Shown: in pieces, positions 23,615-32,191 of the stretch | Layout of the letters: each line of letters begins with the position of its first letter | Numbering within the stretch: the first letter of the stretch is position 1 | Origin: JAVBMC01 sp031552845 | Lineage (GTDB): Bacteria > Verrucomicrobiota > Kiritimatiellia > RFP12 > DVOR01 | DNA length: 36,154 nucleotides | Direction of reading: 5' to 3' | Assembly: GCA_031552845.1 (NCBI GenBank) | Contig: JAVBMC010000050.1 | Location: 1-36,154 of the forward strand | The notes under the pieces: model-generated | Databases searched by the model: none | What the model saw: the letters and a program-made list of their open reading frames with translations, nothing else | What the model was told of the DNA's origin: nothing | Program-made: the position numbers and the translations under genes

Positions 23615-26600
23615 TTACCGCAACATGAATATCGTGCCAAACCCGGTGACCTGCAACTCACCGCCACCCCCCGAGTCCAACAGCTGGTCGCCCAAAGATC
23701 CGCCGGCATATCTGCCGATGGCCAGCTTAACGCCACCGACCTCAGCTGACTTCACCATCAACCGCTGTCCATGCAGATCCAGCACAGAGCCGGACTCGAT
23801 CTTCAATGCACGCATTCTTAACGATGCCCACAACTGCACCCGCGCACCTGCGCCGATTTCTAATGCTGCGTTATCATAAACATCATTTTCTCCATCAAGC
23901 TGCGTGGAGGGCAATGGCGTATAGGAATACAAATCTTTTGCGTCATTGTTGTTGCGGACGATAATACGTCCGCCGCACTCGCCATCAGCCGCCGTCTGCA
24001 GATAAATAGTGCCGGCAGAGGCAAAGCGGTCTACCGCTATCGTCGTACGCGTGACAATACTTTTGGCCTGAATGCGCGACTCGCCAAATGCATCGAACGT
24101 TGCCTCCGGATCTGTCAAACGAATTGCGATACGTCCGGGACCGCCGGAGACTTCATGTTCATTTGCCTTGTCCAATGTCGAGCCTGAGACATCAATTTTA
24201 CCCGTACCCGTCAATGTTCTTGCAGTAATGTTCAACGAGCCGCCGCCGCCGGGCAGCCACTCGTAATCCCTATCCTTCGCCTCGGCAGTAATCGAACCGT
24301 CAACATGCAGCCTCCCGTTGACCGTTAAGCGAATAGCCCCCGAGCCGGGACGCCTGTTGTTGCGGTTAAGCAACGGGTTGGAACCGGGCGTTCCCGGGCG
24401 CAGAGGATTGAACACCGAACCATAAACACACGAGCCGACATTCGTCGTCAAGAATCCTGACTGCCCGCCATGAACAGAATTGTAAAGCCAGTACTCATCC
24501 CAATCGGTTCCGGCTCCTTCTGCCGTAATACGGCTGCCGCTATCCACTGTCAGATTGCCATTGACCGTCAAATCGCAGATCAACGCATTGGTCAATGAAT
24601 AATTCCGAGCAATACACCCCAACGCACCTTGCTCAGTCACCCGCACATCGCTGTTGAACGTGTAGGGCACGTGCGCTTGGAACACCCAGTTAGAACGGAA
24701 CACATGCTCGTCCACCTCCGGCACCACAATTACACCGCCCAAGTAGATGATGCCGTCATTTACGCTGGTATCCGTCGACGTCACGCTGGCAAAACCATTC
24801 GGCAGCACCAATGTCGCATTTGGCGGCACTGACAATACGCCGAACCCGCGGGTAATGATGGAATCAAACGTCCATGTCTCACCGGGCTTGACGCAGGTTG
24901 TGCCGTAAACGCTTGGGAGAAAGGTATAAAAACTAGTATAATTAGTTGCCTTGCTATCCACCAGCAATGTGCCGTGCGGTTGATTGGCCGTCTTAATGTA
25001 GACCGTTCCCGCAGCGGCACCTTGAGCTATCCCACCGGTATCACCATAGGCTTGAATATTCGTCAACGGGAGTGTCAATTCATTTACCTCCCGGCAAATC
25101 ACCGCGATACGTCCGCCGGAACCCGCAGGGGTTCCTCTTAGAGCAACCCCGCCATCGCCACCGCTCATAGCACCATTTGCCAGCAGCGTACCTGTTCCGC
25201 TGACGGCAGCAGCGCGAACAAAGATGGAACCTCCGGCACCGGATGCATTGTCCGTATAGATTGAAGAATTCTGTTGCGTATTGGCATTAATGGAGCCGTC
25301 TAACACACACGTCCCAACAATGTCCAACCAGACGGCACCGCCACCGGCATAATTCCTGCCGCCTGCACCAATATCGGCTGGCGCATAAACATCCCCATAC
25401 ACCTGTGCAAAATTACTGCGTGAGCCGCCATGCACGCCCAGCGCACCGCCTGCCGGATATTTTCCAACTGCATAGCCCTTGAGTTTGGCATCAATCTTTG
25501 CAGCGGCAGCAAGCGCAAAGTTCCCGCCAACCGACACGCTCAAACGATAACTCTGCACCGCATCATTCGCCGGATGCGTCCACACGCCATTGTCGATCGT
25601 CACATTGCCCGTCACCGTCAGGTTCGTAAAGGTTGCATCATGCGCCTCATACGTCGTCGCGAACGTCACCGTCCCGGTATACTCCACGCGCTGCAGCCAC
25701 TCCGCCACCGTATCCGTCAAGCCATTCACGCCGCCATTCCATGTCATATCCGCAGTCGAGAATGTCCCCAACAGAATTCTATCGCCCGTCTGCGGCACGC
25801 GTCCATAACTCCAATTCGCCGGATCTGATGCATTTCCCGCCGTCCGCGCCACCCACACATTATAGCCTTCCGGCAGGTCATAATTCATAATCGTTACCTC
25901 TACCGGATCGCCACCAATGCCATACAGCCCTGCCGTCAACGAAACTTCAAAGGCCGTATCCGCATCCACTGCCGTATTATAAAGCGGCGTTACACTAATC
26001 ACGGCCGACGTCTCCCCCTCCGGGATCGTCACCACCGTCTCTGCAGGCTCCACATAATCCACATCCGGCACAGCCGTCAGCCCCGTCACGGCAAACGACA
26101 CCGGCAAAGCCACGCCCGCATCTGCCCGCGACACCCGCACGCGCCCCGGCACAAAGTCCAACTCCGTCGCGTCATTCTCCAACGACAGCATCAAATCGCC
26201 CGTATAAATCATACCTGCCGACAACTCACCCGCAAAATCCCCCTGCACCGCCACCGCCTTCACCTGATACGACGTATCCTCCGCCAATCTCTGCAAAACC
26301 ACACTCATCGGCAACCCTGCCACCACTGCTGTCCCTAGCACATTCGTCACCTCATTCCCCTGCACATCGGTCGCCACCGCATACACATCTCCCGAACCCG
26401 ACATCAACTCCGCCGACACCCGGAAAGTCCCATCCACCCCCCGCGTCAACGCCACATCGCCCAAAGCTGGCAACGCCGCATCTGCCGGCAGCACATCCAC
26501 CAAATCAGTTGCAATTGCGATCTCGTCAAAGCACACATTCTTGTCATTCGTATAATAGACCCCGCCAAAACAAAGATAGCTCAACTTCACTCCGCTCGCC

Positions 26601-27400
26601 ATCAACTCCGTCTCAGCCGTGCCATCAACTCCTACCGACACCGCATACGGCGTACCGCCAAAATACTCCGATGCCGGCACCGCAAACGCCCGCACGTGCT
26701 CCGCGCCATCGGCTCCCGTACCCACCGACACCTCCGCCACACACAGATACGTTACATCCGCCTGAACTCCAGACACCAGCACATAATCCGGGCACCCCTT
26801 CAGATGCAATACCAACGCCATCCCCGCGCCGCTCGCATCCTTCTTAAAACCAAACCACAATCCATCCGTCGTCAGATTATAGCCGCTACCATTGGCGGTA
26901 CCATCGTCAGCACCTTTGTTTGTCGATGACGGAATCGCCTGTGACAGCCCTATCCCTCGATACGTACCCGCCGGCATCGTCGCCGCTGCACCGCTCTGCG
27001 AGCGCATCAACGCCCGAAAATAAAACGTCCCCTCCGCCGTCGGCAATAAATTAGCCGCCAACGCCCGATACTGCAACCGGCCATTCGCCGCCGGACTAGG
27101 CACCGTTCCCCCCGTATTCAAACCACACGAACCCCCAACCGGTTCCACCCCCACAAACACCATCGGAAACTCCAACCCCAAACCCAACACCTTCGCCACG
27201 CCGGTATTCTTATTCAGCCAATTTCCGCTGAAACCAACGATACGCGCATCAGACGTACTTTTATCCTTCAAATCCGCGCCCGCAGCATACGCCCCCGTCC
27301 CCAACGGCACCCCATCATACGCCAACATCGTCGCCAGCAGATTGCCAGACAATACCACACTTCCAACAATACCTACAATCGATTTCATTAATGTTTTCAT
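23615..27400 (-). CDS. Giant secreted Calx-beta/beta-helix protein, array member 2
   Basis: 1261 aa from ATG 27400 (GAGGTG just upstream). The signal peptide ends near LLA at 21-23. The mature N-terminus MLAYDGVPLGTGAYAAG and the following ~370 residues form a jellyroll-like domain shared with array member 1 (GYNLTTDGLWFGFKKD). Residues about 405-505 are a Calx-beta-type repeat (FVPGRVRVSRADAG, DVDYVEPAETVVTIPEGE). A DPANWSYGRVPQTGDRI element is followed by a long Gly-rich beta-helix-like region, similar to haemagglutinin or autotransporter passengers. The C-terminus is LLDSGGGGELQVTGFGTIFMLR. No barrel translocator and no sortase motif are visible, so the surface attachment route is unknown. 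No enzymatic motif recognised. Confidence 0.82.
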   Translation of the reverse strand: MKTLMKSIVGIVGSVVLSGNLLATMLAYDGVPLGTGAYAAGADLKDKSTSDARIVGFSGNWLNKNTGVAKVLGLGLEFPMVFVGVEPVGGSCGLNTGGTVPSPAANGRLQYRALAANLLPTAEGTFYFRALMRSQSGAAATMPAGTYRGIGLSQAIPSSTNKGADDGTANGSGYNLTTDGLWFGFKKDASGAGMALVLHLKGCPDYVLVSGVQADVTYLCVAEVSVGTGADGAEHVRAFAVPASEYFGGTPYAVSVGVDGTAETELMASGVKLSYLCFGGVYYTNDKNVCFDEIAIATDLVDVLPADAALPALGDVALTRGVDGTFRVSAELMSGSGDVYAVATDVQGNEVTNVLGTAVVAGLPMSVVLQRLAEDTSYQVKAVAVQGDFAGELSAGMIYTGDLMLSLENDATELDFVPGRVRVSRADAGVALPVSFAVTGLTAVPDVDYVEPAETVVTIPEGETSAVISVTPLYNTAVDADTAFEVSLTAGLYGIGGDPVEVTIMNYDLPEGYNVWVARTAGNASDPANWSYGRVPQTGDRILLGTFSTADMTWNGGVNGLTDTVAEWLQRVEYTGTVTFATTYEAHDATFTNLTVTGNVTIDNGVWTHPANDAVQSYRLSVSVGGNFALAAAAKIDAKLKGYAVGKYPAGGALGVHGGSRSNFAQVYGDVYAPADIGAGGRNYAGGGAVWLDIVGTCVLDGSINANTQQNSSIYTDNASGAGGSIFVRAAAVSGTGTLLANGAMSGGDGGVALRGTPAGSGGRIAVICREVNELTLPLTNIQAYGDTGGIAQGAAAGTVYIKTANQPHGTLLVDSKATNYTSFYTFLPSVYGTTCVKPGETWTFDSIITRGFGVLSVPPNATLVLPNGFASVTSTDTSVNDGIIYLGGVIVVPEVDEHVFRSNWVFQAHVPYTFNSDVRVTEQGALGCIARNYSLTNALICDLTVNGNLTVDSGSRITAEGAGTDWDEYWLYNSVHGGQSGFLTTNVGSCVYGSVFNPLRPGTPGSNPLLNRNNRRPGSGAIRLTVNGRLHVDGSITAEAKDRDYEWLPGGGGSLNITARTLTGTGKIDVSGSTLDKANEHEVSGGPGRIAIRLTDPEATFDAFGESRIQAKSIVTRTTIAVDRFASAGTIYLQTAADGECGGRIIVRNNNDAKDLYSYTPLPSTQLDGENDVYDNAALEIGAGARVQLWASLRMRALKIESGSVLDLHGQRLMVKSAEVGGVKLAIGRYAGGSLGDQLLDSGGGGELQVTGFGTIFMLR

Positions 27401-27434
27401 AATCACCTCACTGCACCATATCTTCTCAACTAAC

Positions 27435-30400
27435 TTAAAAAACCGTTATGCCAACGGGCAATCCTCGAATCAACAGCTCACCACCGCCGATTGAATCCTC
27501 TAAGAGACCACCAGGCAAGTTATCGGGCGTATAAACTCCGGGCCATAGTTTCACGCCATCGATCTTTGCCGTCTTGACAATCAACTGCTGTCCGCGCAGA
27601 TTCAACGCAGAGCCCGTCTCAATTGTCAGCGACTGCATTTTCAACGGAGCCTGCAGCTGCACACGCCCGGCATTACCGATCTCGAGCGTTGCGGCGGTGA
27701 ATACATCGCTCTCGCCATCCAACACTTCGGACGGTAACGGCGTGTAAGCCATTGTATTGTTCGCGTCATCGTTGTTACGGATCAGGATACGCCCGGCGCC
27801 TTCGGCATCGCTCGCGGTCTGCAAATAAACCGTGCCAGCCGAATTCATACGATCCGGATTAGAACGAGCACCGACAGCTTTGGCATGAATATTGGTTAAT
27901 CCAAAAGCATCAAACCCTGCTCCCGGCTGAGTCAGCCGTATCGCTATGCGCCCCGGTGCACCCATAACCTTTCCGGCGTTACTAGCATGGGTTACAGGAT
28001 AGTAACTGGAAGCTTCAATTGATCCGGTGCCTAACAATGCTCCTAACGTTAGATTGATAGAACCCGCACCGCCAGCAAAAATTTCATAGGTGATGTCCGT
28101 CACGGATGCGGTCAACTTCCCGTTCAATGTCATTGTTCCATCGACCTTCAGGATAAGCACGCCGCCACCGGGATAACGCGTATCCTGTCTAGCCTCCTGC
28201 CATGGAGGAATGGCGACGGCGTTATATTTGCCCAAGTCAGACCCAACAATGCCTGGGCGCTGTGGATTAAAAACTGAACCATACACCCGCGACACACCGC
28301 TGGTGGCATACCATCCCGACTGTCCGCCATGCACGCAACAGCGCGCATAGGTTCCATCCCAATCCGACCCGCCCGCCACAGCCGTAATGCGACTCGACGT
28401 ATCGACAAATAAATTGCCCGCGACATGCAGATCGCTCTTCGCAAACTCTGTAAGCGTATTGCGCCGGGGCACGCAGCCCAGCGCCCCCTGTTCTACCACA
28501 TTCACATCACCATTGAGTGTAAAAGGTTCCGTTGCTTGAAACACCCAATTTGAACGGAACGTGTGCGTACCCGTTTCCGGCACCACGATGGTTCCGCCCA
28601 TGTACAAGATGCCGTCGTTCAGTGTTGCGTCGGTTGACGTCACGCTTGCAAACCCATTCGGCAGCACCAACGTCGCATTCGGCGGCACGGAAAGCACGCC
28701 GAAGTTACGCGTGATGATGGAGTCAAACGTCCACGTCTCCCCCGGCTTCACGCAGGTGGTGCCATAAACGCTCGGCAGAAACGTCTGCCAACCCATGTAG
28801 GACGAACAAGAGCTATCCACTAACAACGTACCATTGGGCTGACTGGCAGTTTTGATAAACACCGTTCCGCCGCCGGCACCCTTGTAACTGATACCTGCAT
28901 CGCCGCGGGCATAAACATTCGTCAGCGGCAATTCCAACTCATCTACCACAACCGTAATCAACGCGATGCGTCCACCACTGCTGCCATTCGCCTGAGTGAT
29001 GGTGCCGTTAGCGCTGATGATGCCAGCACCTGCGATTGATGCTGCACGCACATAAATCGATCCGCCGGAGCCTCCAAAAACGGAGTTCCACATACTTGTA
29101 CTCTCAAAATTACTCGCATTCACAGGCCCATTCAACAGACAACGCCCTGCGACATTCAGCCACAGCGCACCGCCGCCGGCACGCGACGGGCCGCCCGTGC
29201 CGATATCTTCCGGCGCATATACATTACCATACACCTGCGCGAAGTTATCACGCGAACCGCCATAGACGCCTTCCGCACCGCCTGCCGGGAACTTCTTGAT
29301 GGCATAACCTTTATACTGCAAATCGATCTTTGCCGCGGCTGTCAGCGTCAAGTCTCCACCGACAGATACGCTCAACCGATATGTCTGCGTGTCATTATTC
29401 GCTGCATGCGTCCACACGCCGTTGTTGATTGTCACATCACCCGTTACCGTCAGATTCGTGAATACCGTACTCGCCGCTGCATACGTCGTCATGAACGTCA
29501 CAGTGCCCGTATACGTCGCATCCTGCGTCCACTCCGCCACCGTATCCGTCAAACCATTCACGCCCGCATCCCACGTCATATCCGCCGTCGAAAGCTCATT
29601 CAAAAAGATTCTATCTCCAGCCTGCGGCACGCGCCCCAAACTCCAATTCGCCGCCACCGAAGCATTTCCTGCCACGGATGCCAGCCACGCATTCACACCT
29701 GTTGGAATTAGCGCATTCGTAATCGTCACCGGCACCGGCACGCCATCCACATCATAATACCCCGGCACCAGCTCCACCTCAAACGTTGTGTCACTCTGCA
29801 CATCCGCATTATTCAGCGGCGTGATTTCAACCACCGCCGTCTCGCTATCATTCGGCAACAACACCGTGTACGACGCAGGCGGCACATAATCCGTTCCCGC
29901 CACCGCAGTCACATCATGCAACGCAAACGTTACGGGCAACGAAAATCCCGCATCTGCGCGCGACACCTCCACACGCCCCGGCACAAACCCCATCTCGCTC
30001 GCATCATTCACCAACGTCAATCCCAGCACGCCCGTGTAAAACGTTCCAATCCACACCTCATTCAACGCACCAGCCGACTCCGTGCACACAAACACCGAAT
30101 ACGTCGTATCCTCCATTAACTCCGACAACACCGTCGAGAGCGGCACCTCGGCCTCCACTGCCGTCCCCAGCACATTCACCACTTCTGCGCCCTGCTTCGT
30201 CCGCGCCACGGCCTTCACATCGCCCGATCCGTTCGCCAGCATTGCGCTCACCGTATAATCTCCATTCGCATCCCGCGACAGCTCCGCCGAACCAATCACC
30301 GGCGCACCATCCGCCAGCGGCAGCACATCATATAACGCCGTCGCCAACGCAATCTCATCAAACAGCACATCCTTGCTGTTAGTCATATACGCCCCGCCAA

Positions 30401-31226
30401 ACCCTAAGAAATTCAACGTTGCCGCATCGCCAACCAGTTCCGCTTCAGCAACGCCATCCACACCCACATCCAACGAATACGGCGTGCCATCCACATACTC
30501 CTCCACCGGCATCGCAAACGCCCGTACCAGTTCCGCACCATCCGTGCCCGCGCCAATCTTCACCTCTGCCACACACAAATACGTCACATCACTCGCCGCA
30601 CTCTCAACCAACATATAATCCGGATTCCCCTTCAAGTGCAGCACAACAGAGAACCCCGCCGCGCTCGCATCACGCTTGAATGCAAACCACAAACCATCCG
30701 TCGTCAAATTATACCCGCACGAATTCGCATCCGCACCATCGCCTCCCTTATTCACGCTCGAAGGCTTGTTCTGAAACACCCCCACGCCTTGATAACACCC
30801 CTCTTTCATCGGCGCATGCCCCCCTGCAGCATTCCGAATCAACGCCCGAAAATAAAGCACGGCCGCTCCATCCGCCACTAAATTCGTCTCCAGCAGTCGA
30901 TACTGCAGCCGACCCTCGGACGATGGTCCCGTCCCGCCATTATTCAAACCAAACGCCCCCCCCGTCACTGCCACATCTGCAAACGACTCCGGAAACAACA
31001 ACCCCGTCCCCCACGACCGCGCCACCGTCGTCGTCGTATTCGACCACGCCCCGCCAAAGCCAAAGATAGCCGGAACAGACGTACTCTTGTTTCTCAAATC
31101 CCCACCCGCCGCATAAGCACCAGTCCCCAACGGCACCCCATCATACGCCAACATCGTCGCTAACGCGCTCCAGCACACACACACGCCGGCCAATATACCC
31201 AACACCTGCTTCGTAAACGTACTCAT
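27435..31226 (-). CDS. Giant secreted Calx-beta/beta-helix protein, array member 1
   Basis: 1263 aa from ATG 31226, which has GGAGG 6 nt upstream; the longer open frame to 31280 would overlap the promoter. Signal peptide 1-23 (VLGILAGVCVCWSALA). It is colinear with array member 2: MLAYDGVPLGTGAYAAG, the jellyroll-like part, a Calx-beta-type repeat (about 404-502, FVPGRVEVSRADAG), AANWSLGRVPQAGDRI, a beta-helix-like Gly-rich region and the end GGGELLIRGLPVGITVF. Calx-beta domains usually bind Ca2+, which suggests calcium-stabilised surface fibres. It is the first gene behind the promoter at 31283-31311 and 34 nt precede the next member. Function is inferred from architecture only. Confidence 0.82.
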   Translation of the reverse strand: MSTFTKQVLGILAGVCVCWSALATMLAYDGVPLGTGAYAAGGDLRNKSTSVPAIFGFGGAWSNTTTTVARSWGTGLLFPESFADVAVTGGAFGLNNGGTGPSSEGRLQYRLLETNLVADGAAVLYFRALIRNAAGGHAPMKEGCYQGVGVFQNKPSSVNKGGDGADANSCGYNLTTDGLWFAFKRDASAAGFSVVLHLKGNPDYMLVESAASDVTYLCVAEVKIGAGTDGAELVRAFAMPVEEYVDGTPYSLDVGVDGVAEAELVGDAATLNFLGFGGAYMTNSKDVLFDEIALATALYDVLPLADGAPVIGSAELSRDANGDYTVSAMLANGSGDVKAVARTKQGAEVVNVLGTAVEAEVPLSTVLSELMEDTTYSVFVCTESAGALNEVWIGTFYTGVLGLTLVNDASEMGFVPGRVEVSRADAGFSLPVTFALHDVTAVAGTDYVPPASYTVLLPNDSETAVVEITPLNNADVQSDTTFEVELVPGYYDVDGVPVPVTITNALIPTGVNAWLASVAGNASVAANWSLGRVPQAGDRIFLNELSTADMTWDAGVNGLTDTVAEWTQDATYTGTVTFMTTYAAASTVFTNLTVTGDVTINNGVWTHAANNDTQTYRLSVSVGGDLTLTAAAKIDLQYKGYAIKKFPAGGAEGVYGGSRDNFAQVYGNVYAPEDIGTGGPSRAGGGALWLNVAGRCLLNGPVNASNFESTSMWNSVFGGSGGSIYVRAASIAGAGIISANGTITQANGSSGGRIALITVVVDELELPLTNVYARGDAGISYKGAGGGTVFIKTASQPNGTLLVDSSCSSYMGWQTFLPSVYGTTCVKPGETWTFDSIITRNFGVLSVPPNATLVLPNGFASVTSTDATLNDGILYMGGTIVVPETGTHTFRSNWVFQATEPFTLNGDVNVVEQGALGCVPRRNTLTEFAKSDLHVAGNLFVDTSSRITAVAGGSDWDGTYARCCVHGGQSGWYATSGVSRVYGSVFNPQRPGIVGSDLGKYNAVAIPPWQEARQDTRYPGGGVLILKVDGTMTLNGKLTASVTDITYEIFAGGAGSINLTLGALLGTGSIEASSYYPVTHASNAGKVMGAPGRIAIRLTQPGAGFDAFGLTNIHAKAVGARSNPDRMNSAGTVYLQTASDAEGAGRILIRNNDDANNTMAYTPLPSEVLDGESDVFTAATLEIGNAGRVQLQAPLKMQSLTIETGSALNLRGQQLIVKTAKIDGVKLWPGVYTPDNLPGGLLEDSIGGGELLIRGLPVGITVF

Positions 31227-31282
31227 ATCCTGCCTCCAGAAACGAATAACATAACACCGCGGCTTTATACCTCGTACCATAT

Positions 31283-31311
31283 ATTATAGCAAAACCCCTC
31301 CCTTGGAGCAA
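31283..31311 (-). promoter_or_regulatory. Promoter of the giant-protein array
   Basis: On the minus strand: TTGCTC (31306-31311), a 17-nt spacer and a perfect TATAAT (31283-31288). It predicts a leader of about 50 nt before ATG 31226 and could drive all ~14 kb down to 16978. Confidence 0.7.
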
Positions 31312-31692
31312 GCCCCCTCCATCAAACCCCCGTATAAAAACGACCATTTCGCACATTTCCTAAACCATCCATCTGCCCTGTTTTCACCTTTTGTACGATG
31401 CGTCAGCAAGTAGGGCGTGTTCGGCGGGCGCACCGAGCGGGGTAATGTGCTGTGGGTTGTGCGGACAACAGCTTTGAGACAGTCGAAGAGGCCGATGAAA
31501 TCGCGTACAGCAGTTCGGCAGACGGCGTCCCCGCCGGTTTTTCCTCTGACGGACGCCTTTTCCTTTCCAAAGCATCATCCCGCCGTCTTTTTTGAGAAAC
31601 CGCCTCCTTTGGACATCATCCGCCCCCTGTTGATAACTTTTTTCTCAGCCATCATCCGTCTTCATACCCTCATTTTGGGAACGATGCACGGA
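31312..31692. other. Intergenic, no gene recognised
   Basis: Short frames on both strands here have no recognisable protein features or SD-preceded starts. The run TTGATAACTTTTTT near 31630 is AT-rich but not followed by a clear element. Confidence 0.5.
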
Positions 31693-31910
31693 CGAGTACC
31701 GTACCCATCCAGCCTTGAGATGGGTGTCGGTACTCGTGGCTGGTACCCCTCGTGAGGCCTCCCAGCTATACCCCGCGAGGCCCGACCCTCATGGTGCCGT
31801 ACTGCTCCGTGTACGGCACCACGACTGGGCGGCCTCGCAGACCCTCTCTCAGTAAGGACACAGACCCGTACAGCCATTGGTACGACACCCGTACTCGTGG
31901 CTGTACGGGT
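31693..31910. other. GTAC-rich block of strong hairpins (candidate structured RNA or repeat element)
   Basis: Three long stems lie within 218 nt. First, CGAGTACCG/CGGTACTCG (31693-31701 with 31728-31736), enclosing ACCCATC/GATGGGT. Second, an 11-bp TGGTGCCGTAC/GTACGGCACCA (31792-31802 with 31811-31821). Third, a 13-bp ACCCGTACAGCCA/TGGCTGTACGGGT (31864-31876 with 31898-31910), followed by GTTTTG. The phrase GTACTCGTGGCTG occurs twice (31730 and 31891). No protein is recognised in any frame. It could be a non-coding RNA, a regulatory leader or a palindromic repeat element; the sequence does not decide. Confidence 0.5.
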
Positions 31911-32032
31911 GTTTTGCCCCGTTTTGAGACGTACTGCGCACCAAAACCTATCCACAGCCACCTAAAATCTCCCCGCTCCTGCGAGGACCTCAAACTTCGA
32001 AACTCTGCTGCCGCGTCCCCCAAAAAAGATGA

Positions 32033-32061
32033 TTGACAAGACGCATCAGGAGTGATACAAT
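32033..32061 (+). promoter_or_regulatory. Strong promoter of uvrC
   Basis: A consensus TTGACA (32033-32038), a 17-nt spacer and TACAAT (32056-32061). The predicted leader is about 124 nt and contains the heptad array. Confidence 0.75.
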
Positions 32062-32101
32062 CCATCCGTTCGCCATCTCCGGTGCGCGTCCTCTCCCAAT
32101 T

Positions 32102-32129
32102 TATTACCTATTACCTCTTACTTATTACT
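32102..32129 (+). repeat. Four degenerate heptads, copy 2 (uvrC leader)
   Basis: TATTACC, TATTACC, TCTTACT and TATTACT in direct succession, 62 nt before the uvrC ATG and about 34 nt after the predicted transcription start. It is the counterpart of 4002-4029. Confidence 0.7.
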
Positions 32130-32191
32130 TCTCCCTTGACTTCTCCCGCCAATCCGCTATTCTCCCCCACAGCGCACCTGCGCCATACGCC

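Noticed and set aside
23578..23736. N-terminal extension of array member 3 to 23736
   Set aside because: It would overlap the end of the preceding gene and put the signal peptide 53 residues inside the protein.
31629..31956. DnaA-box-like nonamers (TGTTGATAA at 31629, CTATCCACA at 31948) suggesting an origin
   Set aside because: Each has a mismatch to the consensus, they are 320 bp apart, and no dnaA, dnaN or AT-rich unwinding region is nearby.
31662..32065. ORFs of about 95-99 codons on both strands in the hairpin block
   Set aside because: They overlap each other, encode no recognisable domain and follow the inverted repeats rather than a codon pattern.
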